The translations under genes were made by a program, and so were the position numbers. Below, one piece after another: positions 1 through 8,256 of a stretch of DNA of 44,879 nucleotides (positions within the stretch are counted from its first letter, which is position 1; each line of letters opens with the position of its first letter). The DNA comes from a bacterium (GTDB taxonomy: Bacteria > Chloroflexota > Chloroflexia > Chloroflexales > Kallotenuaceae). The notes beneath the pieces are model-generated. The model was not told where the DNA came from. It made no database searches and saw only the letters and a list, made by a program, of their open reading frames with translations. The stretch spans positions 1 through 44,879 of the forward strand of contig JADDQE010000136.1 of NCBI GenBank assembly GCA_016781525.1. Reading direction: 5' to 3'.

Positions 1-163
1 GGAGCTTGTAGGCTCGCGCGTGTCGAATGCTTGTAACGCAACCTAGCTGGTCCTGATGCCGGCCCTTCCGATTGGATTGGAGCGCGCGAGGTGTCGGTGC
101 TGCTCTCGGCAACGCCGGCAGGCGGCACAAGTGGGCTGGCCCAGCTGTTGAATAGGAGGGACT

Positions 164-1081
164 ATGTATGACCTAGTCGTGATCGGGGGCGGCCCGGCAG
201 CTCTGGCAGCCACCTTTTATGCCGCGAGCAAGCAGCTCGACGTCGCCATGGTGTACGAGGAGCTCGGCGGCAAGATCGGCTGGCTCCAAAGTCTTGCCGG
301 ACCCGATCTGCACGCCTACCTCCCTGGCAACGAGCTAGCCCATCTGCTAACGATTCGGGCGACAACACAAGGCGGGCGAAGTATCGACGATTGTGTGCTC
401 TCAGTTACCGTCAGCGATTCCACGTTCAACATAGGTACGGCGAGGCACGGCACGTTGCAAAGTCGAACGGTTCTCGTGGCGACAGGCGCCACACCGCTCC
501 AGCTGCAGGTGCCGGGGGTTGCCGAGCTGGTTGAAGGAAGCGTGGGCTACTCCATCTCAACCTATGCGCATGTGGTTCGTGACCAAAGCGTCGTCGTCGT
601 CGGGGGGACAGCCCGTGCGTTGAGTGGCGCCGCCGAGCTGGCAACCAGTGCGAGGCAGGTCTACCTCGTCGCGCCCAACCCAGTTGCTATGAACGCTCCG
701 CTCGGTCAAGCCCTCCGGCAACATCCCAAGGCAGAGCTGCTCGACGGCTGGGAAGTCACGGGCGTTGTAGGCGCTCACGAGGGCATCGACGTCATGGTCG
801 AACGCCAAGGGCAGGCCCGTACATTGAGCGTCCAGCGTGTCTTTGTGGCGCTAGGGCTGATACCAAATAGTGCGATGGTACGCAGCCTCGTGAAAACCGA
901 TGCGAATGGCTTTATCCTGGTCAATCGCTTTCACGAGACGTCGGTGCCTGGCCTGTTTGCTGCCGGCGACGTCTCATCAATCTTTGGTGAGCACGTACTG
1001 ACTGCAATTGGCGATGGAGCACGCGCCGCGATGACGGCCTATGATTACCTGTTAGCGCAGCGCGTGGTCGGCTGTGTATAA
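164..1081 (+). CDS. Thioredoxin-reductase-like NAD(P)/FAD oxidoreductase without CxxC
   Basis: 305-residue two-dinucleotide-domain flavoprotein. The FAD-binding Rossmann motif VIGGGPAALAA lies at residues 6-16, the ATG motif (VLVATGAT) near 103-110, a second nucleotide-binding stretch VVVVGGTARAL at 143-152, and the second FAD motif GLFAAGDVSS near the C-terminus. Length and order match bacterial thioredoxin reductases. The redox CATC segment that should lie just before the second Rossmann fold reads SISTYAH (S130-I-S-T133), so no dithiol is present; the only cysteines are C77 and C304. It therefore cannot do classical dithiol exchange and may instead be a ferredoxin/flavodoxin-NADP reductase-like or other electron-transfer enzyme (inference). 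The start is supported by an AGGAGGG ribosome-binding site just upstream. A flavodoxin-domain gene follows about 220 bases downstream on the same strand and could be a partner. Confidence 0.85.
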   Translation: MYDLVVIGGGPAALAATFYAASKQLDVAMVYEELGGKIGWLQSLAGPDLHAYLPGNELAHLLTIRATTQGGRSIDDCVLSVTVSDSTFNIGTARHGTLQSRTVLVATGATPLQLQVPGVAELVEGSVGYSISTYAHVVRDQSVVVVGGTARALSGAAELATSARQVYLVAPNPVAMNAPLGQALRQHPKAELLDGWEVTGVVGAHEGIDVMVERQGQARTLSVQRVFVALGLIPNSAMVRSLVKTDANGFILVNRFHETSVPGLFAAGDVSSIFGEHVLTAIGDGARAAMTAYDYLLAQRVVGCV

Positions 1082-1303
1082 CCGGCCAGCAAGCCGCTGC
1101 TCCGACCCTCCACCGTGACGGCGCTCAACCAGTCTCCGAGAGCAAGCTCGTGTCGGGGATGGTTCGCCAGCGGCGCCGTTTCGCTCAGTGGAAGGTGTAC
1201 CCGAACCCCAGTCTGGTCTCGGCGGGCTTCAGCGGCGCGGTCGCGCGTTCGTCCATAGTGGCGTTGGCACTTTCGCCACGATATCTTGAGAAGGCGAGTC
1301 AGG

Positions 1304-1850
1304 ATGACACAATTCCCGAGGCAGCCGAACCAGCGCGTGTTGGTAGCCTACGCCAGCGAATTCGGTTCGACCGCGGCAGTCGCCGCAGTGATCGGGCAGG
1401 TTATCAGAGAAGCTGGTGTCGAGGTTGATGTACGTTCGGTCGTCGACGTCCAGCATATGTCGACGTATCAGGCGGCCGTCGTCGGCAGCGCCATCTACAA
1501 CGGGCAATGGCTACCCGAAGCTGTGCACTTCGTACGGCATCATGCCGCCGAGTTGAGCCTGATACCGACCGCCTACTTTGTCGTCTGCGCTACCATGAGC
1601 GAGGCTTCGGATGAGCGGCGGCGAGGCGCACACTCCTTTGTTGATGCAGTGCTGGAAACAGGTCCAGCCCTTTGACATTGGACTGTTTGCAGGCGCGATC
1701 GCGCCACACAAGCTACCATGGCCGGTTCGGCTACGGATGCGCCTCACAACCAACCTGAGCAGCGGTGATTATCGCAGATGGGACGAGGTTCGTAGCTGGG
1801 CCGCATCACTCGCACCGACATTACTGAAGCCTCTCGATACTACGCCATAA
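1304..1850 (+). pseudogene. Flavodoxin-domain protein, frameshifted
   Basis: The first frame, from ATG 1304, encodes a flavodoxin-like N-terminal half: RVLVAYASEFGSTAAVAAVIG is a phosphate-binding-loop pattern, then VVGSAIYNGQW and FVVCATMSE. It ends at a TGA at 1673-1675. The C-terminal half of the same family continues in the +1 frame: VQPFDIGLFAGAIAP, then GDYRRWDEVRSWAASL, ending at 1850. These are the conserved C-terminal motifs of the menaquinone-dependent protoporphyrinogen-oxidase-like flavodoxin family (PF12724 type). Joining the frames near 1655-1662, with one extra base by the GG in the GGTCC stretch, restores a full protein of about 180 residues. Either a sequencing error or a real inactivating indel explains it. 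ATG 1304 was preferred over an in-frame TTG at 1286 because AAGG lies upstream at a usable distance. Confidence 0.75.
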
Positions 1851-2233
1851 TCGACTTACCACACTCCGTCGCACCGTGTACGGCGGCATGTCCGCTGCGG
1901 CCTGCGGACCTTGTTCACCAACCTTCGCCGCGGTTCGGGCACGCGGGCGCCTGCGCCCCAAGCCCAGCATCGTGCCTACGTGATTCCCGCCTCGTGATTA
2001 CATGCCAATGTTTCCCAGCATGTTTGTCCCTTGCTCATCGCGCCTCTCAACACTTTCCGCAGTGCTAGCAGGCTATCGCCGTGTGCAATCACGTCGACAA
2101 GCTTGCGCTCACGAGCGGCGTCGCGCCCTGCAGAGCGAAGATGATTGCAGCCGATCATGGCATAGATGCTGCGTATCAACATAATCAAAGGTTGTAGATA
2201 CGGAACTCGAGAGTATCAGAGGGAGGAATGTTG
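1851..2233. other. Intergenic stretch, no convincing gene
   Basis: About 380 bases between the flavodoxin remnant and the stress-type protein. A 70-codon open frame on the minus strand (1976-2188) starts ATG-ATT-ATG and has plausible codons, but it lacks a ribosome-binding site and resembles no family I know, so it is not called as a gene. No hairpin or tRNA seen. Confidence 0.5.
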
Positions 2234-2725
2234 ATGGAACGGCAGATGATAACTGAGGTACAAGGGGCACGACGTACCGTCGCTACCTACGGCTCGTACC
2301 TAGAAGCACAGCGCGCTGTTGATTACCTGTCAGATCACAATTTCCCAGTACAACGGGCGGCAATCGTGGCCGAAGGGATCCGACTAGTCGAGCAGGTGAC
2401 TGGGCGGCTAAACTACGGGCGGGCCATACTTAACGGAGCTTTGAGCGGCGCGTCCACCGGTCTGTTCGTGGCGCTGCTGTTGGGCTTCCTTGGGTTTTTG
2501 GGTCCGGCGGCCGGTGCCGCGATCCTTAGTCTTGCCCTGTACGGCTTAATTTTTGGCGCGATCCTCGGCGCAGTCCTTGGTCTCGTCGGCTATGCGGTAA
2601 CAGGGGGCCAGCGGGACTTCACGTCGATTAGCGGGATGCAGGCCGAACGGTTCGTGGTGATGGTCGATGCCGAGGTCGCCGACGATGCAACGCGGCTATT
2701 GGCGTCACTTTCCACCGGACGCTAG
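2234..2725 (+). CDS. General-stress-protein-17M-like membrane protein
   Basis: 163-residue protein. The N-terminal soluble part (about residues 10-60; RTVATYGSYLEAQRAVDYLSD, then FPVQRAAIVAEGIRLVEQVTG) is the pattern of the YflT/general stress protein 17M family. A glycine/alanine-rich hydrophobic core at about 65-125 can form two membrane hairpin segments (GALSGASTGLFVALLLGFLG, then AILSLALYGLIFGAILGAVL), followed by a short soluble tail with AERFVVMVDAEVADDATRLL. This layout is common in actinobacteria and Chloroflexota; function is not established beyond stress association. ATG 2234 was chosen over ATG 2228 because the GGGAGG ribosome-binding site ends at 2226, leaving 7 bases to 2234 but only 1 to 2228. 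It stands alone, with about 350 bases of non-coding DNA on each side. Confidence 0.75.
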   Translation: MERQMITEVQGARRTVATYGSYLEAQRAVDYLSDHNFPVQRAAIVAEGIRLVEQVTGRLNYGRAILNGALSGASTGLFVALLLGFLGFLGPAAGAAILSLALYGLIFGAILGAVLGLVGYAVTGGQRDFTSISGMQAERFVVMVDAEVADDATRLLASLSTGR

Positions 2726-3075
2726 GTTACCGGTCGGCAGAATTATCACGCCGCGCGGAAATTTTCGGGGAAACAGTGTTGAAAATGCCGGCTGTGGAAT
2801 GGGCCCAATACGTGCTCTACCGCAGCCGCTCTCGTTAATTGGCAATGCGGAATATGCACTGGTCGAGTTACCGTCTGCGAGACTTTGCCGTTCTCAACCG
2901 TGGACGAAGCGCTGAGGCAGACCCACCGCGCTGACGGATATCACTTCGCGGTATCCCTTGTCCGCCGGTATCCGGTCACGCACACGAAATCTCCCTAAAA
3001 TGTGCCGCGGGAGGGACCTCGCATACGACGTGGGCAGGATGGTATCCTACTGCCTAAAGCAGGAAAGGATTATCC
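2726..3075. other. Intergenic stretch, nothing recognised
   Basis: 350 bases upstream of the GH127 gene. The only clear element is the AGGAAAGGA ribosome-binding site just before 3076. No repeat, hairpin or small gene stands out. Confidence 0.5.
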
Positions 3076-5070
3076 ATGCTCGAAACAACGCCACGACTAC
3101 GCCCCAACGCGCTTAATCCCCTGCCGCTCGGCGAGATCCGTCCGGCCGGTTGGTTGCGTGCTCAGCTCAGGCTCCAGGCGGACGGCCTAAGCGGCCACCT
3201 CGACGACGTCTGGCCGGATGTTGCCGATAGCGCCTGGATTGGTGGTAACGCCGAGGGCTGGGAGCGCGGCCCGTACTGGCTTGACGGCTTCGTACCCCTC
3301 GCATTCTTGCTTGGCGACGACCGGTTGATTGCTAAGGCACGACGCTGGGTTGACGCAATCCTTGAGCGACAAACACCAGACGGCTGGTTGGGTCCCACTC
3401 GTGATACCAGTGATGGGCGCCGCAAGGCCTACGATCCCTGGCCAGTATTTGTTGTGCTCAAGGCGCTGGTGCAATTCCACGAAGCCAGTGGCGATCCGCG
3501 CATCATTCCCGCGATGCTGCGCTTCCTGGGGTTTCTCCGCGAATTACTTGAGCGCGAGCCGTTGTTCGACTGGGGACGCTACCGCTGGCCAGACCTGGCG
3601 GTGAGCATCCACTGGCTGTTCGAGCGCACGGGCGAAGCCTGGCTGCTCGACTTGGCTGCAATGGCCTACCACCAAAGCTTTGACTGGCGCCAGCACTTCG
3701 AGCACTTCCCATATCGCGAGAAGCAGCAGGCCGAGCAAATCCATCCGCCCACACCCGTCGAGCCGCGTGTCACCTTCCGCACCGATCTCGCATCGCACGT
3801 TGTTAATAACGCCATGGCGATCAAGCAGCCGGGGGTGTGGCTACGGCAATCGTTCGACCCGGCCGACCAAACCGCGGTCTTTCAAATGATCGAGACATTG
3901 GATCGCTACCATGGCCAGGCAACCGGCGTGTTTACGGGTGATGAGCATTTGGCCGGGCTTAGTCCTTCCCAAGGGACGGAGCTTTGTGCGGTCGTAGAGT
4001 ATATGTTTACCCTGGAAACACTGCTCCCGATCCTAGGCGAAGCCGGCCTCGCCGAGCGCCTGGAGCGCATCGCCTTCAACGCGCTTCCCGCGACCTTATC
4101 GCCTGACATGTGGACCCACCAGTATGTGCAGCAGGCCAATCAGGTGCTGTGCGCTATTGCCCACGACCGGGTGTACACTAACAATGGTCCCGATGCAAAC
4201 CTCTTTGGCCTCGAGCCACACTTTGGCTGCTGCACTGCCAACCTCCATCAAGGCTGGCCTAAGTTTGCTGCGAGCCTTTGGATGCGCTCGGCGGATGGGG
4301 GCCTCGCGGCCGTCAGCTACGCTCCCTGCCAAGTTGCCACGAGCGTTCATGGCCAGCCGATTCGTCTTAGCGTGGAGACGACGTATCCCTTCGAGGAAAC
4401 CATCCGCGTAGTGGTCGAGCCGCAGGCTCCGGTTCATTTCGCGCTGCACCTCCGAGTACCAAGCTGGGCCGAAGGAGCAACCGTGACGATTAACGATGGC
4501 GGTAGCGAGGCAGCTGCGCCTGGATCTCTGCACTGCTTGAAGCGCGAATGGAGCCAGCGGACCGAGGTGGTGCTGCGCCTGCCAATGCGGGTGCTGGCAC
4601 GCCGCCGTCCCAGCGGAGGCGTGGTGATCGAGCGTGGGCCGCTCGTGTACGCGCTTAAGGTAGGCGAGGAATGGCGTCGAGTACCCCCATATAACAGATC
4701 TGCTCCTACTCAGGACGAGCGGGTAGCACACGACTACGAGGTACATCCGACGACGCCTTGGAATTATGCATTGGCAATCGACCCGGATGATCCTGCGGCG
4801 TCGATCAGGTTCGAGACACATACGGTTGGAGAGCAGCCGTTCTCCCTCGATCACGCACCCAGCGTGGCGCGGGTTCCGGGGCGGCGCGTACCCGGGTGGG
4901 ACCTTGAGCACGGCGCGGCCGCACCTGTACCGGTCGGCCCTATTAGCTCCGACGAGCCTTTGGAGGAGCTAGAGCTGATACCCTACGGGTGCACAACATT
5001 ACGCGTGACAGAGTTTCCGGTGCTGGCTCCGACCAGCCCCACCGCCGGAGGAAGATCCCAAGCCCACTGA
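3076..5070 (+). CDS. Beta-L-arabinofuranosidase-like glycoside hydrolase, GH127/DUF1680 family
   Basis: 664 residues, close to the usual 600-700 of the family. An N-terminal alpha/alpha barrel (about residues 20-430) carries the motifs GNAEGWERGPYWLDGFVPLA and ILERQTPDGWLGP. The zinc-site signature of the family is visible: E302-x-C304 (GTELCAVVEYM) and the C385-C386 pair (HFGCCTANLHQGWPKF), matching Glu338, Cys340, Cys417 and Cys418 of the characterised enzyme HypBA1, in which one cysteine is the nucleophile. C-terminal beta-sandwich domains follow (LHLRVPSWAEGATVTIN and GPLVYALKVGEEW are typical). No signal peptide is seen, so it probably acts in the cytoplasm on imported oligosaccharides. 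It is followed about 200 bases later by a GH43 enzyme on the same strand, consistent with arabinose-containing glycan use. AGGAAAGGA precedes the ATG. Confidence 0.88.
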   Translation: MLETTPRLRPNALNPLPLGEIRPAGWLRAQLRLQADGLSGHLDDVWPDVADSAWIGGNAEGWERGPYWLDGFVPLAFLLGDDRLIAKARRWVDAILERQTPDGWLGPTRDTSDGRRKAYDPWPVFVVLKALVQFHEASGDPRIIPAMLRFLGFLRELLEREPLFDWGRYRWPDLAVSIHWLFERTGEAWLLDLAAMAYHQSFDWRQHFEHFPYREKQQAEQIHPPTPVEPRVTFRTDLASHVVNNAMAIKQPGVWLRQSFDPADQTAVFQMIETLDRYHGQATGVFTGDEHLAGLSPSQGTELCAVVEYMFTLETLLPILGEAGLAERLERIAFNALPATLSPDMWTHQYVQQANQVLCAIAHDRVYTNNGPDANLFGLEPHFGCCTANLHQGWPKFAASLWMRSADGGLAAVSYAPCQVATSVHGQPIRLSVETTYPFEETIRVVVEPQAPVHFALHLRVPSWAEGATVTINDGGSEAAAPGSLHCLKREWSQRTEVVLRLPMRVLARRRPSGGVVIERGPLVYALKVGEEWRRVPPYNRSAPTQDERVAHDYEVHPTTPWNYALAIDPDDPAASIRFETHTVGEQPFSLDHAPSVARVPGRRVPGWDLEHGAAAPVPVGPISSDEPLEELELIPYGCTTLRVTEFPVLAPTSPTAGGRSQAH

Positions 5071-5273
5071 TCCGGTACAATGTGCGCCGATGCGAATTGT
5101 GCGGGGGCTGGTGATGTACGTCAATCGCTGGTGGCTTGAGCGGCTGCGCTCCGTCGTGACAAGGGCGAGGATCCTCAAATGCAGCACCGGCCGCAAGAAA
5201 GCGAGCCACGGCATCCCGGCAGGACTTCCGTTATGGGGGGCAGGCAGGACATAAAAAATCCTGCGATGAGGCA

Positions 5274-6266
5274 ATGAAACAACGAACTTATATAAATCCC
5301 GTGTACGAGAGGTATTTGGCAGACCCCTTCGTGTGGCGGCACGAGGGCGTCTACTACGCGATCGGAACCGGTCGAGCTGAGGCGGATGGCACGACCTACG
5401 GCCAATCGCACGTTATCCCACTGCTCAGGTCTACCGATCTGCTCGAGTGGCAGTATGTGCGTGACGCGTTGGTACGGCCGCCCGACGAGCTTGGCGGCCA
5501 GTTCTGGGCGCCGGCAGTGGCTGTCCAAGACGGCAGGTTCTACATGTACTACTCGGTCGGTCACTGGGAGCGCGGCATCATGCACCATCTGCGGGTCGCG
5601 GTCGCCGACCAACCCGACGGGCCGTACCATGATACGGGCGAGCCGCTCGTCGTCGTTGGAGATGAAGGCTTTGTGTACGATGCGCATCCCTTCCAGGATG
5701 ACGACGGACAATGGTATCTCTTCTATAATCGCCACTTTTGGGAGCGGGACGGCGACGCACGGGTCGGGGAGGGGATCGTGGCGCGCCGTTTGATCGGCAT
5801 GACGCGTGCGTCCGACGACTGTGTCACGGTTGTCCGACCACACGCGGACTGGCACCGTGGCATGCAGGTAACCCGCGATGGCCAGGCCGTCGACTGGCAT
5901 ACCGTGGAAGGCGCGTGTGTGGTGAAGCACGATGGCCGCTACTATTGCTTGTTCAGCGGCTCGTACTGGATGACCGAGCAGTACGGCGTAGATTATGTCG
6001 TCAGCGATCAGGTTCTCGGCCCGTATGGCGGGGATATTACAATCACGGGGCCCCGCGTCCTACGCTCGGTGCCCGACTGCGTCCGTGGACCAGGTCATAA
6101 TTCGGTGGTGCTCGGACCCAATAACGAAACGTGGTACATCGTGTATCACGCCTGGGATGCGAGCATGCAGACGCGGCAGATGTGGATCGACCCGCTCAGC
6201 TGGACTGGCGACGGCCCGCGTTGTCTTGGCCCGACCTGGACTGCAGCGCCAATTACCATAGGTTAA
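5274..6266 (+). CDS. Glycoside hydrolase family 43 (arabinofuranosidase/xylosidase type)
   Basis: 330-residue five-bladed beta-propeller glycosidase. The three GH43 acidic residues can be placed: D17 in YLADPFVW (general base), D136 in VYDAHPFQDDDG (pKa modulator) and E212 in WHTVEGACVVKHDGRYY (general acid). Further blade motifs are FWAPAVAVQDGRFYMYYS, GPGHNSVVLGPNNETWYIVYH and SGSYW. No signal peptide and no added carbohydrate-binding module, so it is probably cytoplasmic and acts on oligosaccharides with arabinose or xylose; substrate cannot be read from sequence. It lies downstream of the GH127 gene, probably in the same unit despite a 203-base gap. A 9-bp hairpin (6290-6325) after the stop may end the transcript. 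The ribosome-binding site (GAGG close to the ATG) is weak. Confidence 0.85.
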   Translation: MKQRTYINPVYERYLADPFVWRHEGVYYAIGTGRAEADGTTYGQSHVIPLLRSTDLLEWQYVRDALVRPPDELGGQFWAPAVAVQDGRFYMYYSVGHWERGIMHHLRVAVADQPDGPYHDTGEPLVVVGDEGFVYDAHPFQDDDGQWYLFYNRHFWERDGDARVGEGIVARRLIGMTRASDDCVTVVRPHADWHRGMQVTRDGQAVDWHTVEGACVVKHDGRYYCLFSGSYWMTEQYGVDYVVSDQVLGPYGGDITITGPRVLRSVPDCVRGPGHNSVVLGPNNETWYIVYHAWDASMQTRQMWIDPLSWTGDGPRCLGPTWTAAPITIG

Positions 6267-6289
6267 TAGGACTGAGTTCGTCCGAGTAG

Positions 6290-6325
6290 GTGAGCGCCGC
6301 TGCCGGCGCTGTAGTTGGCGCTCAC
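6290..6325 (+). terminator. Hairpin after GH43
   Basis: Perfect 9-bp stem GTGAGCGCC (6290-6298) / GGCGCTCAC (6317-6325) with an 18-base loop, 23 bases after the GH43 stop. There is no T-tract, so termination would be weak or assisted. Its position also argues against using the GTG at 6290 as a start for the following gene. Confidence 0.4.
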
Positions 6326-6394
6326 CGAATGCACAGCTCAATGGCTACCGCCAGCATTCATCCCTTAAGAGAACGCTGCTCTGAGGCAAGGCTC

Positions 6395-6916
6395 ATGGTG
6401 CCCATCCGTCGATATATCGTGACATGGTGTGTCATCGCTGTTGGCTTCGGCACGCTGCTGGCGATTTCGGAATACTACCGCAATCCGCTCAATGATCCCG
6501 ATCCTGCCCAGCAGCGTACCGGAATGCTGCTAGCCCCCCGGGCGGAACGTGCTCCAACGATAACAGATGTTCATGAGCTTGGGCGCCGACGAGTAATACT
6601 GTTCGCCCGTAGTCTTAAGGATCAGTATCTGTTCCACGACCTGGCCGATCAAGCGGATTTGGCCGAGGCGGCGGAAGTTATCGTGGTCACGGTCGACGGC
6701 TCGCAGCCAATTATTACCAACGGGATTAGCGCGTTTAGGGCCGACGCCGACGGAGAGCTGGCGCGCGCCTTCGGCATGGCGGAGCCGATCGATCGGGGTG
6801 CGCCGATTGGATACGTAATTCTCGATTCGGAAGGGTACATCCGGTATCGTACGCTCGATCCCTTATTTATGCATCATGGGCGGGAGCTCCGCATGATGGT
6901 GGGAGCCACACCGTAG
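6395..6916 (+). CDS. Membrane-anchored protein with thioredoxin-fold-like domain, no active-site cysteines
   Basis: 173 residues from ATG 6395. A single N-terminal hydrophobic segment (about residues 7-24; YIVTWCVIAVGFGTLLAIS) would anchor it with the rest outside. The soluble part reads VILFARSLKDQYLFHDLADQ, then EVIVVTVDGSQP and PIGYVILDSEGYIRYRTLDP. The last is the usual C-terminal strand pattern of AhpC/redoxin-type folds (x-FVID-x-G-x-I-x-Y). The only cysteine is in the membrane segment, so no peroxidatic or dithiol centre exists. The fold assignment is inference from strand pattern. The start was chosen because GAGG lies 8 bases upstream, whereas the longer GTG start at 6290 sits inside a hairpin. 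Its stop overlaps the start of the next gene (TAGTG), so the two are translationally coupled. Confidence 0.6.
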   Translation: MVPIRRYIVTWCVIAVGFGTLLAISEYYRNPLNDPDPAQQRTGMLLAPRAERAPTITDVHELGRRRVILFARSLKDQYLFHDLADQADLAEAAEVIVVTVDGSQPIITNGISAFRADADGELARAFGMAEPIDRGAPIGYVILDSEGYIRYRTLDPLFMHHGRELRMMVGATP

Positions 6917-7380
6917 TGCGAGCTTTTCACGACCTTAGATTGCAAGGTATGCTCGTGGGGCTGGCCGAATGCCTCGTGTTCCTGTCGTATCAGCATAGTG
7001 ATGGGCGTTTCCATTGGTTTTTGCACTTTTTCGTCGGCGCTGGTGCAGCGCTAAGTCTGCTCGCCCTGCATACGTACTTGACCGGCCACCGCACGAAGTT
7101 GCTCTTGCTTTGGATGTTCCTTGGGCACATGCTGGCCATGCTGCCGGACATCCTGTTCGGACTTGCCGATGTTCCGCATCAGCCGTGGATGGACATATTC
7201 CTGCTGCACATAAGCGCGCACTTTTTGCCGGGGCGAAACTGGAGCTGGTATGCACTCTTTCTGCTGAGCCTCGCGAGCTACTTTGCCGCGCTCGCTGTGA
7301 CCGACCTCGCACCGACAGGGCCGGCTGGTGGAATATCTGCGCCATCGGAGACGGCCAAAGGTACTCCGAGGGCACGCTAA
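6916..7380 (+). CDS. Four-helix integral membrane protein, unknown
   Basis: 154 residues beginning with a GTG that overlaps the previous stop by one base. Hydrophobic segments at about residues 9-26, 33-55, 61-84 and 108-130 predict four membrane helices. Many histidines and acidic residues lie at helix ends: FHWFLHFFVGAG, HLAMLPD-like GHMLAMLPDILFG, and HQPWMDIFLLHISAHFLPGR. That pattern resembles membrane-bound metal-binding or hydrolase-like small proteins, but I cannot assign a family. The coupling to the preceding redoxin-fold protein suggests a joint membrane function. The C-terminal tail (about residues 131-154) is polar and low in complexity. Confidence 0.65.
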   Translation: MRAFHDLRLQGMLVGLAECLVFLSYQHSDGRFHWFLHFFVGAGAALSLLALHTYLTGHRTKLLLLWMFLGHMLAMLPDILFGLADVPHQPWMDIFLLHISAHFLPGRNWSWYALFLLSLASYFAALAVTDLAPTGPAGGISAPSETAKGTPRAR

Positions 7381-7598
7381 CAGAAGCGGCAGGTCCGAAA
7401 CGGCTCCTTCCAAAGGAGCTTCGTCTGGCCGGCAGTGCAAATTTCCATCTTCGCCAGCGCAAGTTTAAGGCTCTGCTCGCTAAATATCGCAGCCGTCGTC
7501 ACATAGTGGCACACTGCGTGCAGCGCTCTGATACTTGGAGGCTGATAGCCTTCTCGGAATCCCCCCGCCGAAGAGTCAGCTACCAAGATGAGGCGCCT

Positions 7599-7976
7599 AT
7601 GCATGAGCCGCCGCTCATTGTGGTCGTAGATGACGATCGGGAGTTCCTGAAAATCATGGTGGCCGTGCTCCGCCTCCATCATTATCGGGCGCTGCCACAT
7701 CTTGGGGAGGAGGGCGCGGTTGATCTGATTGTGTCCGAAGCACCAAGCCTCGTGATTGTCGATATGCTGATGGAGCATACCGAGTCGGGTCGCCGTATCA
7801 TCCGTGAGCTCCAGAAGAGCTCAGCGACAGCTCAGATACCGACGGTGGTTTGCTCGGGTGAGAACCGTGCAGGCGAGAAGGTCGCCAATCTCAACGTCGC
7901 CCACTACGTGCATCTCAAGAAACCATTTCAGCCTAATGAGCTCCTCATTGTGATTGAGCGGCTGCTCAAGCGCTAG
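7599..7976 (+). CDS. Receiver-only response regulator
   Basis: 125-residue single-domain CheY-like protein. The acidic pocket is D11-D12-D13, the phosphoacceptor is D55 (LVIVDMLM), the switch region is PTVVCSG with S86, and the conserved lysine is in the LKKPFQPNE motif (K107/K108). No output domain follows, so it should act by protein contact or as a phosphorelay intermediate. No histidine kinase is encoded in the window, so its partner is elsewhere. The open frame extends far upstream, but that part is in another frame of the preceding membrane-protein gene and looks non-coding; ATG 7599 with GATGAGG upstream gives the normal receiver start. It lies about 220 bases after the four-helix membrane protein and about 280 before the surface protein. 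Confidence 0.85.
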   Translation: MHEPPLIVVVDDDREFLKIMVAVLRLHHYRALPHLGEEGAVDLIVSEAPSLVIVDMLMEHTESGRRIIRELQKSSATAQIPTVVCSGENRAGEKVANLNVAHYVHLKKPFQPNELLIVIERLLKR

Positions 7977-8256
7977 CCGCGCCGACCACATCAAGCCGAT
8001 TCCTTTTCCTCTGGATCGGCGCGCGTATGAAGTACAAGTGCTCGACTCAGCGATGAATTCCTAGCGCAATCCGAGCATCGCGGTGGTTGTCCCGTCTCAG
8101 GTATTTCACTTTGGTCCAATAACCGTATAAGACCTTCTTCATTGCGATTCATACGCGTTGCGGCGCAAAATAAGGTAAGTACGAGAAGCGTGTGTCGCAT
8201 TGGCGCTCCGTTTTCGCTCCCTACTCCTACATCGTTGGAAAAGAAAGGATTACATT

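Noticed and set aside
2191..2216. GTTGTA-N14-GAGTAT, similar to a sigma-B promoter, upstream of the stress-type gene
   Set aside because: Transcription would start inside the ribosome-binding site, leaving almost no leader, and sigma-B is not expected in this kind of organism.
4096..4911. 271-codon minus-strand frame inside the GH127 gene
   Set aside because: Antisense to an intact, well-supported enzyme gene and without recognisable motifs.
7014..7598. Long open frame upstream and in frame with the first response regulator
   Set aside because: It overlaps the four-helix membrane protein in another frame, is arginine/alanine-rich without motifs, and a normal receiver start with a ribosome-binding site exists at 7599.
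7991..8152. Minus-strand frame encoding a charged peptide of about 53 residues before the surface protein gene
   Set aside because: No ribosome-binding site and no family; occupies the region that should hold the promoter of the surface protein gene.
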